Assembly (NCBI GenBank): GCA_009733715.1
Contig: WMKJ01000056.1
Span: 1 to 64,000, forward strand
From: Herpomyces periplanetae
Lineage: Eukaryota > Ascomycota > Laboulbeniomycetes > Herpomycetales > Herpomycetaceae
Length of the DNA stretch: 64,000 bases
Reading direction: 5' to 3'
Part shown: positions 40,665-52,300 of the stretch, piece by piece
Layout: each line of letters begins with the position of its first letter
Position numbering within the stretch: position 1 is the stretch's first letter
Translations under genes and position numbers: made by a program
Notes under the pieces: model-generated
The model's database searches: none
The model's input: the letters and a program-made list of their open reading frames with translations, nothing else
Told to the model about the DNA's origin: nothing

Positions 40665-42771
40665 ATGACACGGCCTCGGACGTTTACGTCAAGTGGTGAC
40701 TCGGTATCATCTTTGTCCTCAGGACATTGTACGGATGATAATTGCTCAGTGGTATTGCATTCCAGTGACTCAGTATCTTCGTTGGCTGCCTCTATTGGTG
40801 AGGATGGGCGCGGCGAAGAAAGTAGAAAAGCTTCAAGAAGGAAGGGAGGAGGTGCAAGAGGTTATGATGAAGCGGAATGGGTGTGTCCTGTGGAACGGTT
40901 ACCGTCGGAGATATTAATTTGTATTTTTTCAAGGTTGAGTTCCATCACAGATTTGAGAAGTTGTGCTCTTGTATCACGTCGATGGGCGGCGAACAGTGTC
41001 GGATTGCTCTGGTTTAGGCCACACACTTTTGATTGGGCGGTCATTCACTTGGTTATACGATCTATAGTGAACCCTTCACGATTTAATTATTCAAGGATGA
41101 TACGAAGACTTAACCTAACGGCACTTGCGAAACAAGTCGGCGACAGCACGTTGCGATCATTCTTAACGTGTAATCGTATTGAAAGGTTAACCTTAACTAA
41201 CTGTCATAAACTGACAGATCTTAGCGTGGGGGCAATAGTATCTGGGAATCCTCATTTACAAACATTGGATGTGAGTGGGATGGATGGACTGACGTCGTTA
41301 ACGTTACTCAAGTTAGCCGAGAGTTGTAATGGATTAGAAGGGTTAAACTTAACGGATTGCTCGAATGTAACAGATGATGGACTAGAAGCAGTTGCCATGG
41401 CGTGTCGGAATTTGCGGAGACTTAAACTAAATAACTGCACATTAATAACAAGCGGACCATTAGTGAAGATAGCAGAAAATGCTCATGGGTTAGTTGAGAT
41501 TGACTTACATCGAGTAATAAATGTTACGGATGAGATAGTGGAACTGTTGCTTTTGCAGTGTAAATATTTGCGCGAGTTACGCTTAGCGCATTGCCATCGG
41601 ATAAGTGATGGAGCATTTGAAAAGTTAGCCAGCGGGGGACGCATTCTTGAATCCTTAAGGATAATTGATTTGACGGATTGCGGGGAAATTCAAGATGTCG
41701 GAGTGCAAAGAATCATAGCAGCAGCTCCAAAGTTGAGAAATCTAGTTTTAGCAAAATGTCGGCAGATCACAGATCGTTCTGTTATGGCGATTACCCGCCT
41801 GGGAAAAAATTTGCATTATATTCACCTTGGACACTGTTCGCGGATAACGGATGTTGGACTAAGTCAATTAATACGATACTGCAATCGGATTCGCTATATC
41901 GATTTGGCATGTTGTTCACAGTTAACCGATAGTTCGGTACAGCTGTTAGCTACACTACCAAAGTTGAAGCGAATTGGGTTGGTTAAATGTGATAGTATTA
42001 CTGATCGAAGTATCTACGCTTTAGCACGACCTCGCTTTGCCGTAACGAACAACGTGGCTGCATTATCAGGGTATTATACGAGTATTGTAACGAACCAGTA
42101 TGGGTCGGGAGTTATTTTACCAAGTTGTCTTGAACGAGTACACTTGAGTTATTGTCGGAATTTGACGTTATCGGTAAGTATATAAACATTCAACTTAAGC
42201 TGTTGATAAGATGCTAACTTGTGTTTTCTGTCATTTAGGGTGTTCATGCTTTGTTGGTTAATTGTCCACGATTAACCCATTTATCCTTAACAGGGGTTCA
42301 GGCGTTTTTGCGTGAAGATTTAGTTGTTTTTTGCCGGGAAGCACCTCCGGGTAAGTGTGTGTGTGTTTTTTATAGATTACTTGGTTACACGGAAGGCCGG
42401 AGGGGTGATTGTTCTAGATGACATGCCTAATTTTTAAATTTACCGTAGAATTTAACGAGCATCAACGAAACTTATTCTGCGTTTTCTCCGGTCAAGGAGT
42501 CGAAGATTTGAGAAGATATCTTAACGAAAGCTACTTAGCAGCACAAGCGCGCGAAGAGGTGACCGAACATGTTTACGATCCAACTACCATAGTAGCGGCT
42601 CCTGCAGCTGTACATCCATCTATTAATGCTACGGTATCTGTTGCTGCTGTAGCTGGGAGTATGCAAGCGACTAACCAAGGTGGAGTGACGGATGAAGGAT
42701 GGGGAGGAGATGGGATTTATCATGTTGCTGGAGCTGATGAAAGTGGTGAAGAGATGGAAGGTCGCAGTTAA
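40665..42771 (+). CDS. GRR1: GRR1-like F-box/leucine-rich-repeat protein
   Basis: Substrate receptor of an SCF ubiquitin ligase; yeast Grr1 targets G1 cyclins and Mth1 and is required for glucose induction. Exons are 40665-42173, 42239-42350 and 42449-42771 (647 residues), joined in frame through GTAAGT donors. The N-terminus is Ser-rich. The F-box is at about 76-120 (CPVERLPSEILICIFSRL...RRWAANSVGLLWFRP). Then come about a dozen CC-type LRRs, many with the LKLNNC / LTDCSNVTD pattern, to about residue 500. Exons 2 and 3 encode the Grr1-specific tail CPRLTHLSLTGVQAFLRED and EFNEHQRNLFCVFSGQGV, which I recognise as specific to Grr1 rather than to other FBXL proteins. The end is a Val/Ala-rich tail. 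Convergent with SHO1, 426 nt apart. Confidence 0.95.
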
Positions 42772-43197
42772 ACTAATCCAAGCGAAAGCGATGGCATATT
42801 TGTAATAAGGGTTGTAGGATAATGATCAAGTTAACGGGGAAGGGGGATGAAATTTTACGTCCATGAGACTTAACATGATAGTGTGTCAATCATATATTTC
42901 AAGACGAGTTAAATACAAAAGTATATGATAAAACCAAAATAAGCCAGGGGAACGCAGACGCAGACGCACATACCAGCGCAAACGAAAGGAGTAGTGGCAT
43001 AGAGTTTGATTAAAGCAAAGTAAGGGAGATTTGCGACACAGCGTTCATCTCGCGATGACGAGTTATGAACGTGAATTGAAATGAGACAAACAGGCAAGCG
43101 GACATTTAACGGTGAAGCACATTTACAAGGATACGCACGCGGGCACGTACGCACGCATACAAGTCAACACGGACGACCAAGCGCTCGTTTTTAACCC
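42772..43197. other. GRR1/SHO1 convergent 3' region
   Basis: 426 nt containing both 3' UTRs. A degenerate stretch of short CGCA/ACGC-rich steps lies at about 42952-43170 (for example GCAGACGCAGACGCAC). No gene seen. Confidence 0.5.
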
Positions 43198-44844
43198 TTA
43201 CATTAATATAAGATAATTGCTGGGTGCAATACCAGTCTCGCCATTAGCTTTGCGAGCTTGCCACCAGCGTCCTGACACGTCGGACACTTCTAGGATTTCG
43301 TTTTTGGAAAAGGAGATTTCATTTGCATCGTCAGGGTTAGCCTCGTACGAGTAAATAGCTTTAGCTCGATAAGGGTAATCTGTAGGCGGCGAAAGTTCAG
43401 CATTCGTAGGCATGGATGCAGCTGCCGATTGCTGTTGTTGTTGTTGGGCTAAGAGTGAATTAGAAGCGTTTCCCGTTGAAATAGCATTAACCGTACCGGA
43501 AGATGTTCCATTCGTTAACCCGGCTCCCGGTGCCGCTGTATTAGCATGAGCTACGGAACTTGGAAGGGCTGATACACCAGACGGCATAGTCGCTGCCGCA
43601 GCCGCAGATGTATTTGCAGTAGATGATACAGGTGGAGCCGTGGCCGGTGAAGACATGGAATGTGAAAGTGTCGTAGATGATAATGCAAGATTACCATTAT
43701 TAACTTGATTATTTTGACCTGTAAGTTCAAATGTGCGTGCGCGGATTGCGCATCACGGGCACACATACACATTGAACAATTAATTAGCACACAGGAGATC
43801 AATTCGCGTTTACAGCACGCTGGCTTATCCGGTCCTAAAAAAGGGGGAAATTACAGCATGTATTAAACGCACACACTTACGCGATTGATTAGCATTGTTC
43901 GTCATAGGAAGGGAATTATTCGCTGTAACGGCTGCTCCCGCGGGCGGCGATAGTGACGAAGTCATATAAAGTTGTTTATCAGACTTCATGGGATAGGAAT
44001 CGGGTAAAAGAAGCGGTCGCGATGTATTGGAGGTCGGAGAAAAGGGTGCGTGTCCATTACCCGTTGCGTACGGCTGTTGAGCCGTTCCATAGTAAAAGAT
44101 CCAGACTATAGCAAGAATTGATAAAAGTATATAACCGGCAGCAGCAGCTTGTTTTGAAGGAAGGGAAGAGTATACCAAAGAGTTAACCGCCGATGTAGTA
44201 AAGACAAGACCCGCGGCTAAAAACGCGGCTAGCGCAGGCGCAAAGGCAGCGATTGACCGTGTTGCTGATAAGTAAAATATCAGGCATAACAAAAAAAACA
44301 TGTAAACTAGCGTCCACCATGCGAAGTTGGGAAATGGTGCACGTATATCAGCGATTATCGAGGCAATGAATGCCACGGCCCAGGCGATAAAGGCAATGGA
44401 TATGGTAGCCAATGAAAAAGGGCTTGACAAAAGATTTGATATTGAGAATCTGGACCGGGACGCCGCAGATAAATGCTGATGATGTCGACTCATACCACCG
44501 CTTCTTCCGCCGGATCCGGCTCCCCCTCCACCATGATTATTACGGGGATGAATGGTGCCGTTGGTATTCGTGTTGACTTGTCCCGAAGTCGAATTAACGT
44601 AGCGCGGATGGGTAGGCGTGGTGGTTGACAAATGATTTGGGATAGCCGTCGTGGCCGTGGATGAAGTTGTCGTAGCGATATGGTTTGAAAGCGGTAATGC
44701 TGAAGGATTCGAAGCCGATGTCGAGTTTGATGGTGAAGCAGTAGAATTAACGCCTGTTATTCCGGTCGCTCCGGCGTTACCTGATATTTGGGTAGGGGGA
44801 GGAGATGAAGCGCGAGAATGAAACTTTGTGGACAAAAAGGGCAT
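43198..44844 (-). CDS. SHO1: Sho1-type osmosensor, four TM segments plus SH3
   Basis: Plasma-membrane scaffold of the HOG and invasive-growth MAPK pathways; the SH3 domain binds Pbs2-type MAPKKs. Exons 44844-43881 and 43718-43198 (donor GTAAGT, acceptor CTTACAG) give 494 residues. Four hydrophobic segments lie at about 144-166 ([20 protein letters not shown]), 174-194, 199-224 and 235-252. A Ser/Asn/Ala/Gln-rich linker follows. The C-terminal SH3 starts at [20 protein letters not shown], has the WW pair in [12 protein letters not shown], and ends APSNYLILM. The first 117 residues are a Thr/Ser/Asn-rich extension absent from usual fungal Sho1; an internal Met (residue 118, MSRHHQHL) lies just before the conserved start region and may be an alternative start. 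Convergent with GRR1, divergent from REG1. Confidence 0.94.
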
Positions 44845-45164
44845 GCTGTTTCACGCTGGTAAGCACGCTTGCTTCTCTTACACCGAAGAGAAGCACACCA
44901 CCCACACACCACACAAGTACCGTATGGTCACGAGAGTGAGTGCGAGCACGTACGTACCAAGAAATGAGGGGTAATGAGGCGGCGGCAAGTGAACAAGTTG
45001 GAGATGATTAAGGTGAGGACTAAATTACTGCAGTCCTGGGAAAGAATGATTCAGATGAGCCGAGAAAGTTAGACAGACGGAACAAAGTATGAAGTATAGG
45101 GCCAGATAGACAAAGCAATCGAGTAATTCAAATAGTGGTAGTTGAGAACCAAGACAAGCAGACA

Positions 45165-45320
45165 GGTAGGCAGGCACACACACGCACAAGACGGGAAGAC
45201 ACGTACACGCCCACAAGTACTTGCACACTCAAACGTACACGAACTTGTATGCACACAAGCAAATGCAAACGGACACGTACGCACTTGCACACGCCCACAC
45301 ATCCGCACACGTACACGATA
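45165..45320. repeat. Degenerate AC-rich hexanucleotide repeat
   Basis: Repeated GCACAC, ACGTAC and TTGCACAC-like steps with roughly 6-nt period over about 155 nt, in the SHO1 upstream region. Heavily diverged cryptic repeat; it makes meaningless open frames on both strands. Confidence 0.5.
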
Positions 45321-45842
45321 ACTAACTGAATCACTTACGACTACCGAGGTAAAATATGAAAAGAGAATGGTAAGGCCGAATGATTGCTCAAAGGAAAGGG
45401 AAAAGGACGAGGAAATTTTAGGGAAACGGGGGAAAAAACATACGAACGAAGAGGAAGAATGAAAGAATAAATGAAAAAAGATTGAACGAAAAAACCGATC
45501 CAAGGAGAAAAAAGCGTAGAAAAATAAAAATGACACGAAGAAATCGTTCGACTTGGGCGGGACCCCGACCAATATATATGCCAGGGTTGTACATTTAGGT
45601 CTTGGGTGGTACATTTAGTCGCTTAGTCAGACTACCACTGTCCATCACGTGCCTCTGCGTAAACATCCCTGAGACAGTGGCGGTGCGTGGGCTAGAGCTG
45701 TGGCACAGTCCATCCGTGGCGGGAGCTGGATGGAAGAGAAGGTTCGGCCCGGTTTGCTTCGGGGCCGGAGTTAAATTTTAGGAGGGCCTGGGGTAAAAGT
45801 AAGCCGGTAATTTAGGTTAATCGCTTGACCCGAGTTTGTTCA

Positions 45843-45890
45843 GGCCGAGTGCCGAATGCCAATTGCCGAGCGCCGAACGCCGATCGTGTT
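45843..45890 (+). repeat. Heptad-phased GCCGA tract
   Basis: Repeated GCCGAGT, GCCGAAT, GCCAATT, GCCGAGC, GCCGAAC, GCCGATC: six units with a constant 7-nt period. It marks the purine-to-pyrimidine switch between SHO1 and REG1. Confidence 0.65.
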
Positions 45891-46094
45891 CCGTGCGAAT
45901 AAATTCTCCTTCTCCCAATAATCTTTCGGGGTTCTTTTCTTCGGACACTCTCTATCTTTAATTATTCTCTTATTCCATCCCGGTCCTTGTCCTCCTTTCT
46001 TTTCTTTAAAATTTTTGTTCCATCATTCCCAACACTTTTTTTTCCTCATTCCCGCTTGTTAGCGTCTGCATGTAAGTTTGTGCGTACGTGTGCA

Positions 46095-46122
46095 TGTGTG
46101 TGTGTGTGTGTGTGTGTGTGTG
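46095..46122 (+). repeat. TG dinucleotide microsatellite
   Basis: Fourteen uninterrupted TG units, flanked on the left by short interrupted TG/CG steps. Confidence 0.9.
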
Positions 46123-46430
46123 CCCATGTCTTTGTCTTCCACCTCATCCTTCTCCTCATCCGCCCATTCTATTACCTTCATCTTACCTCACACTTCCTAA
46201 TATCTAGGCATTTTCCTCTACCGCTTTTCCAATCCTTCTTCCTTTTCTAAACCGTCTCTTTTAACCCTTTTTTTTCCCTTTTAACTCATTTATTTTATCT
46301 TATTTTACTCAACTTTCCGTTAAATTTACCCGTGTAATATACTTACACCCTTCTCAATATCTACTCTCCCTCCCTTCCTCTCCCTCTTCTTACCCCTTCT
46401 TCCTCTCCTCTAACCCCTTCTCTTGAAATC

Positions 46431-46490
46431 GCGTCACATCCCATCGCATCTCATTGCATCGCGTCGCGTCGCGTCGCGTCTCGTCGCTTC
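46431..46490 (+). repeat. GCGTC/GCATC pentanucleotide tract before REG1
   Basis: Four exact GCGTC units (46461-46480) flanked by degenerate GCATC, TCATT and TCGTC steps in the same 5-nt phase, ending 24 nt before the REG1-like start codon, so probably in the 5' UTR or core promoter. Confidence 0.65.
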
Positions 46491-46513
46491 GCCCCTTTCT
46501 TTCATTTCTTGAA

Positions 46514-48723
46514 ATGCAACACGCGCGCCATCGTCCCTTAACTTCTCCTGCGCTTCCTCCCGAAGATGATTTCGCCCTACGTCCTTTACCCTCCCGTCAC
46601 GTTGACTACCTCTCGTATAACTGGCAAGAAGAGGAATTATGGTGTTCATGGCGACTCGTTATATCGCGTCCCCATCTATACTCTGAGCCCTCACGTTTAG
46701 AAAACGCGTCCTGGCGTTCTTGGGCTAAGCAAAAAAATTCTTTACGCACTGTTCCCCCCGAATCGCTGAACTGGTCAGTCTAGCCCTTTTTTGTTCCCTT
46801 TTGCTTTCTTACTTGCTCTTCCCCGTTCCTGCGTGCAACCTTTACGCGCTTATATTCATACATAACCCATCCATCCACTCACCTGTTCACGTTTCCCTCG
46901 ACTACTTAACCTAATTCTTTCCCTCCGCTTCTCCCTTACGACGCCGTAATTTTCCGCTTTTCCCCGACATTCATCCGCTAATCCTCCTGTTCATGCGCTT
47001 CTACCCTACGTCTAATTTTAGGCTCAAAGAATCTGACGTTACTTGGCTTTACGGCCCTTTACATCCTCTTTATACCAACTCTACAACATCTACTTCCTCA
47101 CGTTCCGCTTTCCCAACCACTAGCTCCACTCTTCCCAATCAATCTTCCATACCTTTTTCTGTTCCTCATTCACCTCTAATTTCGTCACCTTCTCACACCC
47201 ATGCTCATCCTCCCCCTCCTCTATCTTCCTCTTCGTACAAAAAGCCAATTCTTAAACGCCCGCTCTCCTTTTCTCACTCAATCGTTCCTAAATCCTTCAC
47301 ATCAACTCTTGCGTACGGTCTTAACTTCCGTTACTCTCCCTTCGAAGATCCTCGTAACTTCAATTCTTCCATATCCCCGCTTTCCATTCATTCTCATCCT
47401 CATCCTCCTCCCTCTCCGCCTTCCCCTTTACCCCTTAGCCCTTTTCCTCGCTCCCCTCCCCCACATGCACTCTCCATCCCTGCCCTTCAAACTAACTCTC
47501 CACCTCCCCCCGAAAAGAAACGTATTCGTTTCGATGATCACGTAAAGCAGTTTATTGCTGTTGATCTTAACAATGATGATGATGAAGATGATACTGATGA
47601 TTGCTCGCCGCAGATGCCATTCTGTCGCCGGGCTACATCTCCCTCGCCTTATGATCAGTCCCGTTACTCTCTTTATGATGATGATACTGATGATGATGAT
47701 GACGATGACGGTATTATAATGATGAAACCTTCAACTCTTTCACCCCGACGTCTACATACAATTTACTCCACTAAGCAGTCTGTCTCCGGTAAACTTAATG
47801 CCGGTGATATTAATCATATGCAGCAAGATCAGTCCTCTCATTATCAAAATCGTCAAACGCATCATAGTCATCATGTATCGTACTCCTCATTGTCATCACT
47901 TATACCTACCACTAATTCGTCCTCCCGGTCGTGCACACGGTCGGTATCGGAACCTAAAAATATTATTGCAATGTTGCCGGCTACTAAGTTAAAATATCGG
48001 CAGGATTCACCGCTACACTTACCCTCCCAAAACATTATCCCTACATCAACTTCCCCTATTCCACCACCTCCCACTTCTCCACCATCCCGTCCATTGCACT
48101 TGTCTCTTTCATCTTTGGCTCTAACATCTTCGCCGATTGCCCCCTCACAAACCACTCATACAACCATACCCCGATCTCCAACCCATATTAACCTTTCGTC
48201 AGCCGATATATCCATGACCCGGCCTTCCCTGCGTCGAACTGTTTCTTTTGCCCATTTTTCTTCTATTCCTACCAATCTACCTTTCTCAAATGTCTCACCC
48301 ATCTCACAACTCAATTGTCACTCTACTCCCGCTCATTCAAATTTTGTCACCTCTCCCGCTTCATCTTCCAACCTATCGTCTATTTCCCCTTCATCTCTTC
48401 AACTTAACGCAACCTCGCCTTCAGTTCCTCCATCTGGTACAACTTCTTCTCCCACTTCCAGTTTTGCGTCCAGCGCAGCTATCACTGCAGCTTCTAATAC
48501 CAACTTAGGCAAAGGTACTGTTAAATGTCCTAGCCCAAATTCCGTCTCTCATTTACCCTCTGCAACCTATCCTGCACAAACCACCATCACTCCTACATCC
48601 GCTCCTTCATCTTCAACTTCATCTTCGAGTATTGCCTCTGATACCATTCCGTCGGACTCCCAAAACCCTATCAACGTTGCACGTGATATGGTTCACGTGA
48701 TATGGAACCTTGGTTGGAGATAA
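46514..48723 (+). CDS. REG1: Reg1-like PP1 regulatory subunit (DUF1752)
   Basis: Targets the Glc7/PP1 phosphatase, in yeast to Snf1, keeping glucose repression on. Exons 46514-46773 and 47022-48723 (donor GTCAGT after AACTG, acceptor TTTTAG) give 653 residues. The splice restores the DUF1752 core: HVDYLSYNWQEEELWCSWR, ENASWRSWAKQKNSLRTVPPE and LNW/LKESDVTWLYGPL. Then come KKPILKRPLSF, a motif typical of Reg1, and KKRIRFDDHVKQFIAVDL, the RVxF-like PP1-docking segment, near residue 250. A DDD(E/D) acidic run follows, then long Ser/Thr/Pro-rich disorder, and the C-terminal ARDMVHVIWNLGWR that ends many DUF1752 proteins. The start is the first ATG in the open frame. Many Pro/Ser codons make the gene very pyrimidine-rich. 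Its presumed target SNF1 is encoded 27 kb away in this window. Confidence 0.9.
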
Positions 48724-49376
48724 TTTCGCTTCCGGGCCGAGTTAACCTTTTCCTTTTATTTTTTTATTCTCTCGCTTGTTCCACCAATTTATTCATCCCT
48801 TCGTTTACCTTGTACATGTATATCACATCCATTCTCTTTTTGTTCCACTGTAAATCTTCAATTATTATCACATTCATAATTTTTCCTAAATATTCCAATA
48901 CCCTCTCGTATCCTACCGTTCCCATCCCGTTAATCCTTCTTTTTAAACCCTTTTATTTTTCTGTTTTCCTCTAAAATTCTCCCCGCACCCTGCTTACTCG
49001 GGTGTGTCACGTGAGCCTCGGTGTGTTAATGCGAGGGGAAGACTAAGGGGTGTAGCGGGTACGCGAACTGGTTTCGTTCACGCAAGTTCACTGAATGGAA
49101 AGCATGAACGGAAGTTTGTCTACATAGTCTATGCAGGCGGGTATACGGGCATTTATTCATACATTACTACGTTTGTGCATATATATAAATATATGTAAAC
49201 GTGCATATATATCGACATAATTTCTTTTTAACAGTTTTGTACTTTTTACCTGCGTATGGACAAATCATCATGTCTTGTGCATGCGCTTAAATCATTAAGT
49301 TGAACTTGACCATTTAGAACACGCGTTTAACTTTACACAGAGTACAATAAATCCATCGTATACAGGTACATATATA
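48724..49376. other. REG1-ELMO intergenic region
   Basis: 653 nt, pyrimidine-rich at first (REG1 3' UTR), with a TCACGTGA palindrome at 49007-49014, 363 nt before the ELMO start, and an AT-rich stretch near 49150-49220. No gene seen. Confidence 0.5.
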
Positions 49377-52300
49377 ATGCGTGATCATTCATTATCTCGA
49401 TTAACCCGACGTGGTAAAATGCAATCATCAGTTTCAACTTCTACAGTATCGGGTCAGGACACGGGCATTATGGCGGGCACGGGCACGGGCGTAGATGGGC
49501 ACACACAAACATCTACCTACACATTAGTTCGAAATATCTCTCAACCACTACCACCGTTGCCCCCCCCTCCCCCGTCACAAGATGATCCTAGTGCAGATAT
49601 TTCGCGGGTTAACGTGCACACTACACCCGCCAGTGAATTGACAACGTCAACATCGACATCCTCAGCGTTGGCAGTACCAGTAAACGTTTCGGTATCAGTA
49701 TCGGCTCCTGCACCAGCTTCAACGTCAGCTCCAATGATCACTTCTGCCCTTCCTTCACTTCCACTTGTTCGAGATTCCCCTTCACCGCCCCTACCTCCAC
49801 CGCCACATTCAAATGCGCTAAGATCCCGCCCCGTTCCCGGACTCGGTCGTATGGACATTGATCCTTCAGGTCTTATGCCTATACCTGGTGCTGGCCATAC
49901 ATTATCAGAATTGATCATTAATTTGTCAAGCTTGGATCAAAATATCCAAAAAACCGCCGTTCATGCACTTGCGCAACGTATCGGAACAAATGCCACGGCA
50001 GCTGACGATTTCATTAATGAAGGTGGCTTACCAAGATTAGCTCACTTAACCCTACATGCTAATGGAACAAGCTTAGCTTATAGTCTAAGCTTTTTGAACA
50101 ATTTACTCAATTTAGACCGTGGTTGGGATTATATTACGCCAGAATTATTATCTCGGGTAACACTACTCGTCGTAACATTACCGTTTGACAGCTACTTACG
50201 CCCGTGTATTGGAATTATTTACGCTATACTTGTAAAGCCAGATCGTGGCTTTCGTGAACTTAAACCGTTTATCCTTCGGCATGGTCAATTCTTCGAAAAA
50301 CTTTTAGCTGGAATTAGTCGTGGTGATCATGCTTTGTATAAAAAGGCACTCAGTTTGATAAACGTATATATTCGTGATTCTCTTACCTATGAACCCGTTA
50401 GCGATTGGTCCCGTTTGGTTAAGCGACTGCACGAACTCGGTATTATTCGTGCTATATACAGTTTGATGAATGATCCAGATTACATCAATAAACTTCTTAA
50501 TCCATTATTAGAGTTTCAGTCACTCACTAAAAAAATACTGTGCAAATGGAGGCATATTCGTGTGAGCATGGACAATTCTGAGCACCGTCGTATACTCAAG
50601 TCAATTGCGACAGCTAGTCAGGCATCATTAATGGCCAGCACAGCAACGGCGACAACCCCTTCGACCCCTTTCACGCCAATACTACCCCTATCATCCCCAC
50701 TTCAAAAATTTGACCCTAGCACCAACGTGGGTGATGTAGCAAACTTGACAGCTCCACCGTTACCGGATCAGTGGAAACGAATTGGCTTTGAAAGTGAATC
50801 ACCTTCCAATGAATTTTCCCGAATTGGGTACCTTGGTTTAATGGATTTAGCGGATTTTGTACATATTAATAAAGATATGTATCAAAAGTTACTACTGGAA
50901 CAAGCTAGCAAGCCTGCTGAACAACGTTGTCCCATTGCTAAGGCCAGCAAAGCCGTTAGTCGAATTTTATACGATGAATTCCGTGTTAACAAAGTTGTCG
51001 GTACAGAACATTCTCATCACGCATCTCCCAAGTATGCCTTGGATCACCCTGGTAAAACGTATGATGAAGTACCACCTAATACAAGGACTATTGATTCCGT
51101 TAACGCTACTTCTACAGAACAAACATCATCTGCTGTACGCCACGACAATTCTGCCTCGCTACATGTAAACGAACCTAAGGACGTTGACCCTAGCGCCAAT
51201 AATTGTTCGATGTCTCATGATGATCAAATATTATGTCCACTTCTCCTTCACTGGTCACGTTTACATACTGCTTTACTCAACGTTTTTTTCCGGTTATGGG
51301 CATCTACCGGCGCAACGACCAACGAGTTCGCTAAAGTGAACAAGCTAGTCCGCATTCTTGTACGACACGTTGTACTACGTGAACGTAGTAATGTTGATTC
51401 TCACACTTCTCATTATCACGCTGCAGGCGGCTCATCTAACGTTACTTTTAGTAAACCTACACGAAAGTATCATGTTACTCTAGACCATCCTACTAAGAAC
51501 ACTGCACCCCGTTATAATAATCGAAGCCCCTCGATAAGTGAACCTGCCAATGATGATATACCCTTACCTGCCATACCCCAAGGTCAGGAAAATTTACGTC
51601 AGGTTGATGTTGCTCAAGTGGAACGAGAACTAGCTGAAGCAGACTATGAGCAATTACGAAATTTGCAAATGCAGCTTATTGAACGTAAATACAAACGAAC
51701 TTGGGGATCGCATCTCACATTTGTTCGTGAAGAATTGGACCATGAGGCAGTTCAATTTATTCGAGAGCAGAGAACAAGATGTCTACTTGAAGGAGCTTGG
51801 TTTCATCGGGTATTAAGTGAACCGACAACTAACATGATAATGAATAGTGGACCACGAGTTTGGCGATATGTACGATTAGCACCAGACAGAAGGACTTTGC
51901 ACTATTATGACTTTGATGCTCAGGAGTATAAGGAATGGAACAAGGTGAGTATAGAGGGCGTTTCACGTGTACGGGGATTAAAACGTCCGGTAATGCATGG
52001 TCCAGATATTAAAGATTTACCGCGTAAAATAGACTTACTATGCGTATCGTCTGTTGTGTCCAACGTTTCGCACAAGCCAATTAAAGCAAAAGATGCCATA
52101 CCCGTCACCATCACGACAGCGTCGGAAAAGTCATCTAGGGACCGTCTATATCCAGGGACCTTATACGATATAATTTCTCCGAAGGATGACCAGACATGTA
52201 CACGGCTTATCTTACACGGTACACCGAATAACTCTGATCGTCAAATTAGTGATTCATTTAACCCTACCGGTGGTGGTATTGGTAATACAGCCACATGGGC

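Larger units (their letters stand above)
44845..46513. other. Divergent upstream region of SHO1 and REG1-like gene
   Basis: 1.7 kb. Purine-rich on plus to about 45.85 kb, then sharply pyrimidine-rich. It contains an AC-rich degenerate hexanucleotide stretch (45165-45320), a GC-rich patch (45640-45800) with GGCCC/GGGCC dyads, a heptad-phased GCCGA tract (45843-45890), a TG microsatellite (46095-46122) and a GCGTC tract directly before REG1. No gene seen. Confidence 0.55.

Noticed and set aside
51945-51950. GTGAGT inside the ELMO frame, a possible intron donor.
   Set aside because: Reading through keeps a plausible PH-domain sequence and no in-frame stop; no good branch site and acceptor nearby were seen.
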